From: Sphaeroforma sirkka | Taxonomy: Eukaryota > Opisthokonta > Ichthyosporea > Ichthyophonida | NCBI GenBank assembly: GCA_001586965.3 | Contig: LUCW03001747.1 | Coordinates: 1 to 42,500, forward strand | Direction of reading: 5' to 3' | Length of the DNA stretch: 42,500 nucleotides | Part shown: in pieces, positions 9,745-20,545 of the stretch | Layout of the letters: every line of letters starts with the position of its first letter | How positions within the stretch are numbered: the first letter of the stretch is position 1 | Program-made: the position numbers and the translations under genes | The notes under the pieces: model-generated | Databases searched by the model: none | What the model was told of the DNA's origin: nothing | Seen by the model: only the letters and a program-made list of their open reading frames with translations

Positions 9745-10836
9745 ATGTTCCACCTAATAAAAGAAACTGAAAGTCGATTGATTTACACATTGAAGAAATT
9801 CGAAATCTCAAAATCGGGTTTCACAGTGGTCATTGTTTTGATGAAAGGAAGCTAAAACTGCCTTATAAAAATTGGCCATTATTGAAGTGGCCAATTTACT
9901 GACTTTGGGCGGCCAATACTGAACTTGGGAGCGGACATTATATTTTAGGTCATACATTGTAACATACATACGTCATTTTTGAAATAAATAATATTATCCC
10001 TACAACCGCATATGGTGTATATAGACACAGTTGGCTGTCGATCTGAAAAGTTATACATCGCTATTTTATTAACAATCTTTTCAATTCTTGGCCGCCATCC
10101 CGGCTGTGACAATGTCATACACATTCTCAGGCACCCGACGATGTGTTGTGTATTTTTTTCTTCGCAGACTCCGCGTGCTGTAGCTTTAAGCTAACATCAT
10201 CCCGATTGTATCCAATTTAACCCCATCTCGTGCTTCAATAACATTCTTTTGTAGTCCTACCGATGTGTCATCACAGCGCTCTCTCACGTCGGTTCACTCA
10301 CATATCTTATGTATCAAAGATTTCTAGCTTCGAAAATCTTCGTACTGGTCAAAAAGGCATGTACAACAATCATCACAATATGTGCCTACCGTTTTCTTGT
10401 TGTAGTCGCCACGAACTGGCACTTTACAACCTTTACATTCATCTCTTAATCGCCGTCTTTGGTGGCAACGTGTATCATAAGGCGTATGACTACAAACGTT
10501 TGTATGACTACTACTAAGGCGATCGGTGCCAGTTATAAGGGTCACATGAATCACACTAAAATAAATTTTTAGGTCTGATGGAATGATGTTTTGAAAATGG
10601 TGACACTTCGACAGACCTTGGACGAGATGACCGGGCATGTCGATTTCTGACTTCGAAAGTCCAAAATTCATACTAGAAGGGTTTATACCAAGAAAGCGGC
10701 CAGTATTTTCGAATTTTGTCAGAATTGAATTTTGAACCAAGGTCATTGCGAGCATTTTCCGCTATCAAACTCTCGAATCGGGTCCGTATTTGATGTCCCA
10801 TGTCCACCTCTCAAAAAGGGTGATTAGGTGGAACAT
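9745..10836. mobile_element. DNA transposon remnant with 14-bp terminal inverted repeats
   Basis: ATGTTCCACCTAAT at 9745-9758 is matched exactly in reverse complement by ATTAGGTGGAACAT at 10823-10836. The interior contains a minus-strand piggyBac-like C-terminal piece (about 10324-10560). Blocks just inside both ends recur in the same order at 41715-42440, which shows this is a dispersed family. No flanking target duplication is obvious, and a TTAA site, expected of piggyBac, is not seen at both ends. The element is too short to hold a full transposase and is best seen as an internally deleted copy. Confidence 0.6.
10324..10560 (-). pseudogene. piggyBac-like transposase C-terminal cysteine cluster (remnant)
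   Basis: The minus-strand reading ending in a stop at 10324 has an HTPYD start, a basic stretch, then CKGC, a loop with KKT, YCDDC and CLFDQYEDF. This order (H, C-x2-C, basic/Thr loop, C-x2-C, then a C-x-F..Y ending) resembles the cysteine-rich C-terminal domain of piggyBac transposases, here short of one cysteine in the last part. The DDD catalytic core is absent; upstream sequence on this strand soon becomes the terminal region of the element. A chance cysteine cluster cannot be excluded. Confidence 0.42.
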
Positions 10837-11480
10837 CTTTTATTATTATAAAAAGAGGCAACTGTACCATAGGGCCCAGGCCCACCCCAGGGCCTCTCTC
10901 AGTTGAGAGTAGGCCAGGCCACTGAGGCCAGGGGTCCAAGGCCCCAGGTTCTCTAAAAAGAGTATTCGAGCCAATAGGAGGCTCAGTCTCCAAAAATCAG
11001 TACTCCAGAACTTCAGAAGTCCAGGTTGCTTTTTGCTTTCCAACTTGTGAGGAGTCTTGGACTCTCTAGACTCTGGGTCATGCACTTTTCGCTATGACGA
11101 CATGTCCAGACGACAGTAAAATAAAAACTATTTAAAACCCTAAGGAGACTCGGACGTATTCGTTTTCTTTCTATGTAAATACATATTTGACAGTGTTTTT
11201 TTTTCTCTTCATATTATTATATATAAAAATGACTTACATATGTACAAATATTATTATCTTAATTATCTCAGTCTGTATTTATTATTATATTTTTTTTTAA
11301 ATGAAGGAGCTTCGGGACTCCTAATGAATTTTCGAGACTCTTCGGTACCCTGAATTTTGGCAAGTCCCGAATGATGAGTCATGATTCTAGAAATTCGTAT
11401 TGGGTTTCTATTTCAGGGCCCAAGCCAGGGTTAATCGTATATAACCAGGCCCTGATGATTTTTGCGTGTCATTCTCATGG
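10837..11480. other. Gene-free, degenerate low-complexity sequence
   Basis: I see no gene. The first 260 bases are rich in GGCC/CCAGG words and contain the recurrent CTCTCTAGA motif (about 11061-11072). The rest is AT-rich, with GGGACTC/GAGACTC words around 11310-11370. Confidence 0.5.
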
Positions 11481-11487
11481 GTCATAC

Positions 11488-11990
11488 TTAAAATTGTCTA
11501 TGTATATTCTCGAACAGAGCAAAAGTGTCTACGAATATACATAGCCGATGACGCCATGAGAAAGTTCGAGAACTTCGTAGCAGAGGGTTTTCTAGGCCCG
11601 TGCCTTTCCCTCTCACTACGAGTGTTATAGTTATAGTTAATAGCCTAGGATGTAAGTAGTACAAGTTCGTTCGGGAATGGATAGAGATAGGTCCCGGCGG
11701 ACTATAAAAGCAGTCCACGTCCAGCGCTAGAGGGGAGACTTTCACTAAGAACATAAGGAAAACAAGGACGAAGAGGACTAAAGACTGCTTATATCGTAAA
11801 CCTAAGAATAAAGCTACTACTACAGAATATTGGGATTTTATGTTTTATTTTGGCACCAAAACTGTGATAATCATTTTTTGGGCCGACTTTTGGATTTGGA
11901 GAGTAAGGACCGAATTTTGGGAAATTCGAAGGACCGTATAAAAAACAAAAAACAAAAAAGAAGATAACAACAAGATGTGGGGGAGGGAAG
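11488..11990 (+). mobile_element. Second copy of the family-2 LTR-like tail
   Basis: From 11806 the sequence repeats the AATAAAGCTACTACTAC and TTTTGGCACCAAAACT blocks seen at 7889, and the similarity fades near 11940. The preceding 300 bases may be the decayed end of pol from the same family, but I cannot recognise domains in them. It is an old, partial fossil. Confidence 0.45.
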
Positions 11991-12106
11991 TTAAACAGTT
12001 TTCAAAAAAAAGTACTGAGTGACAGTACAATAGTTGTGATTCAAGTGAGTCACCTATTCTCAATTTTTTTTAACATATAAAAAGCACAATTCACAAAAAC
12101 CTAGAG

Positions 12107-12455
12107 ATTTGTTACTATGACTGCGACAGGGTCTTGCGACCACTAAGTTTGAGGCTCTCGCCTTCGACCACTAAGTCTGCCGCTCTCGCCTGCGACTCGT
12201 TCTCAGTCTGAGGCTCTCGCCTACGACCACTACACTTGACGCTCTCGCCTGCGACCCGTTTTATGTCTGACGCTTTTACTTGCGATTCTAGGGTTTTAGG
12301 ATTTTAAAGATATACACATATCCATATATCAGCCCCCTGAGAAAAAAGAGATCAGGTGTTTTATTATCCATATACACATAAATATACACATAAACACATA
12401 CATGTATATACATAAACATAAACATAAATATATACATATACATATACATGTATAT

Positions 12456-12505
<50 letters not shown>

Positions 12506-12596
12506 TAAATATATATTTGTATATATACACATCCATATATGAACGTATACATATACACATATACATGTACATGTATATACATAAACATAAACATAT

Positions 12597-12682
<86 letters not shown>

Positions 12683-12799
12683 ATGATGATGATATACGTG
12701 CGTGTGTGTGTGTGTGATGATGATATTGTGATGATATTGCGTGCGTGTGTGTGTATTGTGTGTGTGATGTGTGTGTGCGTGTGTGTGTGTGTGTGTGTT

Positions 12800-12832
<33 letters not shown>

Positions 12833-13252
12833 ATGTATATGTATATGAATATATATTTATATGTATATGTGTATTTATATATGTATATATATGTAAATAA
12901 ATACGTTATACATTACAACTACAGAGAGAATAGAACCTGTGCCCAAAAGAAGCATTATCATTTATTATTCTCTAGAGAGTAGATAGTCACACATATTTCC
13001 CACTGATGTTTCATTTGCTTGAAAAATAAAAACCTGAGACTTAGTGGTCGCAGGTGAGTATCGTGTGATAGTGGTCGCAGGTATCGTGTGATAGTGGTCG
13101 CAGGTGAGTATCGTGTGATAGTGGTCGCAGGCGAGAGCCTCAGACTTATTAGTGGTCGCAGGCGAGAATCGCAGTCATAGTGGTCGTAAGACCCAGCCGC
13201 AATCATAGTGGTCGCAAGACCCAGCCGCAATCATAGTGGTCGCAGTCTTAAC
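12107..13252. mobile_element. Foldback-like element: minisatellite arms in inverted orientation
   Basis: The left arm (12107-12300) is built of degenerate units with the core TGCGACCACTAAGTCTGAGGC and CTCTCGCC. The right arm (13035-13252) contains about eight copies of the reverse-complement core AGTGGTCGCAGG, with GCGAGAGCCTCAGACTTA between some of them. The outer ends also mirror each other (TGACTGCGACAGGGTCTTGCGACC on the left; the right reads as its near reverse complement). The middle is microsatellite DNA. Long inverted arms made of tandem subrepeats are the hallmark of foldback elements. No transposase is present, so it would be non-autonomous. Confidence 0.55.
12360..12905. repeat. 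Compound microsatellite block
   Basis: Tracts in order: degenerate TACACATAAACATA repeats (about 12370-12458, repeated at 12546-12600), (CA)n at about 12459-12490, (TA)n at 12604-12678, (GAT)n at 12677-12693, then (GT)n with interruptions to about 12833, and ATGTATAT repeats to 12905. Open readings through here are products of the repeats and are not genes. Confidence 0.95.
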
Positions 13253-13276
13253 AATTCTCACAAAGACACAAACCGA

Positions 13277-13314
13277 GAGAGTCACAAGTCACAAGTCACA
13301 AGTCACAAGTCACA
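13277..13314 (+). repeat. Heptamer tandem repeat (GTCACAA)n
   Basis: Five perfect copies of GTCACAA lie in tandem just outside the right arm of the foldback-like element. Confidence 0.9.
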
Positions 13315-13419
13315 ACTCCAAAGTACATTCCACAAAAGAAAACAAATACAGTTTATATATATTTTTATTGTGATAAAACATAAATAAAATAAAATTAAAA
13401 AACATTGGCACAGGCCACA

Positions 13420-14635
13420 GAGACTCAGAGCTTCAGAATCCAAAGTTCACAGTTGTTCACAGAATTGCAGTCCACACTCCACACTCCACAGCCCACAGTC
13501 CAGAGTCCACACACTCTATAGAGTAAATACTCAACAGTGAACAAACCACACGGCACACAGCCCAGTAACTGCCAAACCAGGTCAGCCACACACATAGTAG
13601 GCGTTATGTAGTAGTCCGTCACATAAATATTTTTAATTTACTAAAAAAAAATACAGCTTCAATTCTTCAAATGCCAGAGTCTGTTTGAGAGTGACACCAG
13701 TGACCAGTGACATCAATAATCAGTCACTACTCACCACTCACCAGTACTGCACACTGCACAGTACACAATGCACAGTGACTGAGTGACAGTGCAGTCACAG
13801 ATCAAATATTTATACAATGTAAATATTCACATCACTTCACAGTTCACGACTTCACAGTTCACAGTTCAGTATACTACACACTCTGAGTCTCTGACAGTCA
13901 CTCACGGTCACACACGCGCGCGTTGTGAACTCGAGATAAATATGTGAATAAAATAAAACACGGCTGGGGCGCCACAGAGACCAAAAGCTTTTCTCTTAAG
14001 AGGGTAGCTAATAACTTGTGAAAATCCGCACAGGGTGAGCTGAGGCCTGAGAGGGAGATACTGAGATTTCTTGATGGACCCTTTGTCCTTTTCTGCCTCA
14101 CTTTCTTTCAACACACACTTACAATACGTACTGTTGTTCAGTCACACGCTCACACATAAACACTCACCCAGTCACCCACTGGGGGAAAGCCCCCCCTCCC
14201 CCACGCCTTTTTTATTTTTAAAAAACAACTATTCTTTTCAGCCATCAATAGCGGACCACAAAAGTATGCTCTAATTTTTGAAATAAAATCCCATTCAGGA
14301 TTCCTTGTGGGCCTCTTGGAGGCCTACAAATGGGGAAAAAGCGTTCCAGACAGCTACGCTCTCGGTGATAAATAAGATTCGGCGGAGAAACGGAGAATCG
14401 GAGACTGCAATCAAGTGTTCAGTAGTATTTACTCTGAGTTGTCTTGCGGCAAACAATGGAGATCCGCGAATAACGAGATTGCTATAGCCTATTCATTGGA
14501 GAGACACTTTTTAATATTTATCTTTATAAACACAAAACACAGTCACACTCTCACAGTCAGTCAGTCAGTCACAGTCTCACAGTCTCACAGTCTCACACTC
14601 ACAGTCTCACACATTCACAGACCACAGTTTTAACT
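13420..14635 (+). repeat. Degenerate CACAGT/CTCACAGT-type short-period repeats, gene-free
   Basis: Three clusters (13430-13520, 13680-13900 and 14535-14632) consist of rearranged CACAGT, CACTCCA, CAGTCACT and CTCACAGT words with periods of about 6-10 bases, strongly biased to CA/GT on one strand. The sequence between them (13900-14530) has no recognisable gene; a GGCCTCTTGGAGGCC palindrome occurs at about 14310. Confidence 0.7.
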
Positions 14636-14639
14636 CTTA

Positions 14640-17100
14640 TCCGTGACTCCGTGAGTTATGAATCACGAGTCATGAGTAATGAATTGATAATTCGTTATGT
14701 ATTCAGCAACAGAATTTGCTACTTCAGCGTAGGAACAAAGAACTCTACTCTCTCTCTCTCTAGAGTAGTAGTACAAGGTCGTAGTGTTTTTGTCTCGTCG
14801 TAGTCGTATTATCGTATGGAGTGAAGGACGTCATGGGCTGCTGGCCCTGGGACTTGAGAGACTGGGACCTGAGTCTGGACTCTGGACTCAGGTCTCCAGG
14901 AGTCTCATACTCTCAAATCTCAGACTCAGTCCTCAATGCTTGTAGTTATACTGTCATAGTAAATAGTACTGTATGTACTGGATAAATATATAGGAAAGAA
15001 TGAAAATGCTTTTGTAAATATGCTTTTATTTTTGTTGTTTATGTTTTTTTAAAAATATATTGTTTTTTTAAAAACAAAACAATAAATTTAAAAAAAACAA
15101 AAAACAAACAGCGTTACAGCGGTGAACGTATTTCAGAATTTGTGAATTTTTGGACTTTCCTTTGCAGCCGGGGGATTTTTATTTTATCTCATCTCTTCCT
15201 CGCTGTCGTTTGTATTTGCTATAGATAAAATTTTAACCGAATATAAAAAACGCATTTTACTCGCAGTCTCGCACAAGAAGCACAAAATGGCTTTATGTAC
15301 TGTTTTGTTTAAAAAAAATAAAACTAAGAAGTAAATGTAAAGTTACGGCATTATATATTTTAAAAAATAATATATGTCATACCCCTTTGAAAATTATTCA
15401 ATTATAGAAGGCTATACATGTTCCAGAGTATACAGTAATAACAAGGATTTTATTCCGCGAAGTTTGGCCACTCTATTTTTAAAAATCAGGATATCTTCTA
15501 GCGCTGAAATAAGAATCTTTACTTGGTATTGGCTAAGTGGTGAGTAGTGAGTGGTGAGTGGTGACTATTTAAAAAAATCTATATTTATAAATACATACAG
15601 TATGTGACTACACATGTGTATGTGACAAATATGATATATGTGATATGCTGTCCAGTATCCTCCCCCCTCCTCTCTAGATTTCGGGCTAAACAATCCCCTT
15701 TTGTTTTTTTAAAAAGTATCGCATCATGGCCCTCGAGAGAAAAAAACAATGCCACAACGGACTAACGTGCGTAGGACATCGTAATGATCGTATCCAAATA
15801 TATATTTAGTTATTTATTTTCAGTTTCTTTCCCGACAGCGAGGGACTCGCCAAGAGCCGAGGATTGAGGCCTGAGGCTGAGGGCTGAGGGCTGATGAGGG
15901 CGCAGCGAACTTCCGAAATCGAGACACAGATTTATTTACTTTTTTGAAAATATTTTTGTATTCGTGTTTTTAAATTTAGAAGTCTACGCGTTTTTGTTTT
16001 TGTTTTTTCTTTAAAAAATGAAGAAAAACACAGTCGTGTATATATATATATATTTTTAATAATAATATATATACAGTATAGTATATCCATATTTACATAC
16101 ATATGCTTACATCTGTATTTTCTTCATTTTTTATTGAAAAACAAAAAAACTAAAATCATGTCTATTTTTAATAAATGTTTTTCCTCATTTTCATGAAAAA
16201 TAGCTGAACCATTGGTTTTTCTTTAGATATAGTTTATCATTGTTGGATCATCGCTCAATGAAAACCAGCACATACACGGACTGTAAATTTATACTTTACT
16301 CTTGGTTTTATATATATATATACCGTCATTTTTGAGTTGTGTTTTTGTTAATAATAATTATAAAATCCGTCCAACACAGACGTGTATCCAAATTTCAAAC
16401 TTGTGCAAATTCAAAAAGATAAAAATATAAAACAAGCCATTTACTATTTTTAAATATTTTTAAGACAGAATATCAGCTTAATATCTTTTAAAATTGTTTT
16501 CGATGTTGCAAATTAATTATACCATATTTATATTTATGTATTCTAGTATAGTAGCATAGTAATTAGAGCAATTCTGAATATAATTTGGACTCCACGATTA
16601 TGAATTTATAAAAATACAACAATCTATTTAAAAACACGTTCTTTTGTTTTAACACATAGCACGTTGTTGCTAAATATTGTCTTTTTTAGAACACTCTGTT
16701 GCTATTTATATAATTTTGTTATAAAAAATGAATAAAAGATGTCGCTTTTTATCGAATGTTGTTCATGCAATTTTATCATATTTTTTAATTCTACTGTTGC
16801 ATTCAGTGTTGCTTATTATTTATAAGGTATGTATCTCTCTCTCTCTAATCTCTACTACTATTTACTAGTAAATACTCTCTGTAGTAGAGCTAGTAGTAGA
16901 GAGACCTCAACAGTCAACAGTGACCAGGGCCCATAGTTGAATGCGGCAGCGGCACAATACAACGGATTGTACATCTGTCAAATACAAAATAAAAATATAT
17001 AATAATTATCTCGAGAGTTGAAGGATTTATAGTCCTCATAAGTCCAGTGATGGCTAGCTACTTCATCACAAACACTACAAGCTAGTTCTATAGTAGTTTG
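14640..17100. other. Gene-free AT-rich region upstream of the zinc-finger gene
   Basis: I found no gene. It holds TTTTTAAAAA-type words, short degenerate repeats (GTGGTGAGTAGTGA at about 15537-15565; GAGGCTGAGGGCTGA at about 15855-15895), (TA)n tracts at 16038-16053 and 16310-16321, several CTCTCTAGAG-type palindromes (14742-14770, 15668-15678, 16837-16905), and a sequence (ACGGACTAACGTGCGTAGGAC, about 15759) related to 41670-41690. Confidence 0.5.
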
Positions 17101-17125
17101 TAGTAGTTTAGTTTAGTGTACTCGT

Positions 17126-17137
17126 CTTATATAAGGG
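17126..17137 (+). promoter_or_regulatory. Possible TATA box of the zinc-finger gene
   Basis: TTATATAAGG lies about 350 bases before the ATG at 17481. No ATG occurs between it and that start, which fits a clean 5' UTR. This is inferred from sequence pattern only. Confidence 0.35.
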
Positions 17138-17158
17138 CAACTTAGCAGCGCAACCCTT

Positions 17159-17177
17159 ATTGTTGCGCTCCAACAAT
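17159..17177 (+). other. Short hairpin in the presumed 5' UTR
   Basis: ATTGTTG, a five-base loop CGCTC, then CAACAAT gives a perfect 7-bp stem about 30 bases after the TATA-like box. It may be chance or a regulatory hairpin at the transcript start. Confidence 0.3.
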
Positions 17178-17480
17178 ATCGTAATTTTCGGGGCTGATTG
17201 TTTTACAGTCCACAAAAAAAAGGACTCTTGCTTGATCGATAGCACATATAGTTTTTAAGTGGTGCAATAGTAAGTGTGAAAAGTCTACCTTGATCGCGAG
17301 TCTCTGGAATCATTTTGTTCCAAGGGGCACGTGAACTGGCTGCGCGATAGCTACCAGTAAAACGTGCCGCATATATTCACGGTGTATATTACAGTCGTGT
17401 GTGGCTTTAAGCAGGTACATAAACTATTCATTGCGAGCGTATAGCCATTTGTCCAGAGGAAACTCTAACAACAGAGAAGT

Positions 17481-20400
17481 ATGGAAGGCTACCAAAAAGG
17501 TATGTTGATAACATATATATATATATCTAAAAACGAGCTACATCTAGGTCTGGTTTGTGTTTCTTTTCCTATGTTGTGAACCCCATTATCACGGCTATAG
17601 GTTTAGGTAGATTTCGTAGTATAGGTTTGTATGAATACATAGTGGTATTATCTAACATCAGTCAATTACAGTGAACCCCGTGTCAAATGCTATGACAAGG
17701 CGAAACTGGGTTATTTTTTTAGTGCAATTTTCGTTCAATTTAGAAGTTGGTGTAGGCAGTGGTCAGTCCTGTCGGCTATACTGTGTTGTTCTATAGATTT
17801 TTGCTTCAATATAAGGCACACGTTGCTCCACTTTGTTGTGTTTATTTTAGTGCGTATGTTATAGTAGATTCCGGGTAGTTCATCACTATCATTTTATCAG
17901 ATTGTGAATGCTCCTTGGTTGACAACTTTTCATTTTCAATATAAGCTTTGGCACAGTGTAGGAGTGCGCGATTTCTACATAAATTTTTCTGTCACTACGT
18001 GCTCAAAAAGTTTCTGGCCTTATTTGCGATTGCTTATATTGTAGCCTAGTAGTATAGCATAGTGCAGCTGCTTACTTTTTTACTTAGTAGTATATTATAG
18101 TTCATTAGCTTGATGCGTAACTTCATACGGAATCTTCGCCATGCTTACTATTTTTCTACCCACCTGTCTAATTGCGCAGGCGGCTACGAACCTGTAGCAT
18201 ATCATGGCTCTGCGGTATCCTCGCTCCAAGGTGTGGATGGCGATCAAAAAACCGGACTTGGGCAGGGACAGGGATCTTGCTACCCAGGTGACGGTGGCGG
18301 TGATTACCAACAACAACGCCGCCGCCAGGCACCTCCGCATTATCAGCAATACCCGAACCAACCTGACCGTGAACACTACAATAATGACAGTTACGACAGT
18401 CAGCAGAAGTATGCTAATCGTGAGAGTCAACATTACGATAGTCGTAGTGTGAATGTGGACCAACAGCAGGGGCACCCGAGGGATATAGTTCACAATGATC
18501 GCAACACCGATGCGAATGTGAATTACTACAGATCTCAGTCACGGGATTACGGAAACCAGAGCAACGGTCACTACCCACCTGCGTATTACTCACAATCTGC
18601 CCCGACGGCTTTATCTGCGAGGAGGGACAACAATCAACATGTCTCCCCACACCACACCACACACCCGGACCAACAGTACAGAACCCCTCAGAATGACGGA
18701 GGCATGTATTATCGCAGATCCGAACCCGTGATCACAGAGCCTATGCGGCCAAAGAATATGGTACAGCAAATGGCCTCTGCGAACATGCAGGCAGGTCATG
18801 GGTCTACGGGACTCACGCCTGTGTTGGGGACAGTGTCGTTGAATTTTAACCGCAACGATCGGAATCAGCCGTATCCCAGTCACATGAGAAATCAACAGCA
18901 GCACCACGGAGGCGGTTGGGGTGGTGATGGTGGTGGTGGACAGATGTCAAGGCCGGGTATGAGAGGTGACATGAACAACAATAACAAAAGTAACAATACA
19001 AATTCAATGCAATTTGGTGCAAAGAAGACCTCAAAATCAACCCGTGTTAGACGGCGTAGAGCCGATTTGGAACGGTCATTTCCCTGTGGACACGAGGGGT
19101 GCTCTAGATTGTATGCGTCGAACCACGCGAGACACTTACATTACCGTCTGAAACATGATAACGAAGCACCGCTGTCAGTCGTGAACGCGCAGCAAGCCGC
19201 GGATGACAACAAGTCGTCAGGAGACAAGAACACACCCGCACATAATCCTGTAAGTGATGTCCGTAGCTTTTCCCCTGGCGTCCCGCACGGGCAGCAAGGT
19301 GCACAGGCAAAACACTCTCCAGGCAGTGCGCCTGTAGAGAAGAGTCGCAGTATGTGGCATCAGCCTGTGTCTGCTAAACTGGGTGCATCGGATGAGCCGC
19401 GTGCGCAATCGCTTGGTTCGAGCCACTCGGCCCAGGAGCCAAGCCAGCGCAACGACAACTACATGAGCCAGGGCCAAACACAGGGCGCTCACCAGCAGGT
19501 GATGCGAGTGAGCTCGGAACAGTACAATCAGTCTATACGTAGGGGTTCAGATCAGGGTGGCTCATCTATGGGTCGCCCCGAGCAACCCACATCGCTCGCA
19601 CTGCGAGGTGGTAGCTTTAAGGACATGCCACGTGTACTGAATAGTAGAGGCGAGAATTCGACCGAGAATGGGTCTTCTTTACCCGGAGGCAAAGGGCTGC
19701 AAAGCAAGAGCATTGAGTTTTCGAGCTCACACTCGCGCGAACAATGTTCGGGGAGGCAAGCACCGTTCGGACCTCGAGAACGTGAGGGGTTGAGTGGAAA
19801 CGGTGCAAGCTATCTGGACGCCCCTCCGTCGTGGGACAATCATGGTTCAGGCACTAATCCAGATCAGAACCAGCCCAACGGGGAAGGGAATACTGAGTCT
19901 CATCACTCTCAAGACCCAACATCTCACCGAGATACGGTAGAAACTAAGCGATCGTCAGGCGAAGGGCGCTCTTACAGCGGTGTGCATTCTGGTTTTTCTC
20001 ATGCCATTACGCGAGAGCATCCCTATAAGTTTGTGACTACGGCCAGTACGGGTATTGCGAATAGAGAGAATGTGGGTGTCGATAGCTCGCCGGGTAGGTT
20101 GAGACACCACAACCACTCGTTCACTGACATGAAGAGTGCTATGTCACCACAGAGCCATAATGCACTTCCAGTTACAGATAGGTTACCTCACGCCAGATCG
20201 CCGTCGTCTCCTAACATCCACGGTGCTTATCCGAAGTCCATCTCGCATAGCAAGTTGTCGTCCAATCACAGCGATCACAGTGATAGGAGTGGCGCGGAAA
20301 TCAGTACTACAACAGCGGGCGAGAGAGCTGGAGTCACATCACCTGTTCGAGGGGATCTGAGAGCGACTCAACTGGAGACGGGTGGTAGCGCTCAGGGGCG

Positions 20401-20545
20401 CAGTCCCGCTATTCACCCACTTTCGGATTCTCACGATTCCATTGGAAGGATGAGTTCTAACTTCGCTGGTAACAGCTCTTTCGGAGAGTACCAGGCAACC
20501 AGGGCCAATGCACGACCATTCGATGTCACCAACTTGCTGGCTTAA
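17481..20545 (+). CDS. Single C2H2 zinc-finger protein with long disordered flanks (2 exons)
   Basis: Exon 1 is 17481-17499 (MEGYQK plus one base, then GTATGT). The intron ends TTGCGCAG at 18179 and exon 2 is 18180-20545, so the frame is kept and the protein is 794 residues. The start is chosen because it is the first ATG after a TATA-like box and the splice phases match. Residues 8-287 are rich in Gln, Asn, Tyr, Ser, Gly and His. A basic patch (STRVRRRR, about 293-300) precedes one zinc finger with C309, C314, H327 and H332 (C-x4-C-x12-H-x4-H) and the core RLYASNHARHLHYRLKH. The rest is Ser/Gly/His-rich and ends FDVTNLLA. Fingers of this LYAS...LH..LKH type occur singly in fungal and protist proteins thought to act in the nucleus. 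The DNA target and role are unknown. A conserved C-terminal tail may be an interaction motif. Codon use looks host-like. Confidence 0.85.

Noticed and set aside
10012-10517. Two plus-strand readings inside the TIR element
   Set aside because: No recognisable domain; the minus-strand cysteine cluster is the more plausible coding remnant.
9730-10850. TTAA target duplication expected for piggyBac
   Set aside because: A TTAA occurs at 9736-9739 but none lies at the matching place on the right side.
12107-12300. Regularly spaced repeat units resembling a CRISPR array
   Set aside because: Units are degenerate, lack unique spacers of constant length, and occur in a eukaryotic window with a mirror-image array; a minisatellite arm explains them better.
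12288-12982. Open readings of up to 147 codons on both strands rich in Tyr/Ile or Cys/Val
   Set aside because: They are direct translations of (TA)n, (CA)n and (GT)n microsatellites.
18095-18493. Minus-strand reading of 132 codons
   Set aside because: It is the antisense shadow of the zinc-finger exon, with composition set by the coding strand; no domain is seen.
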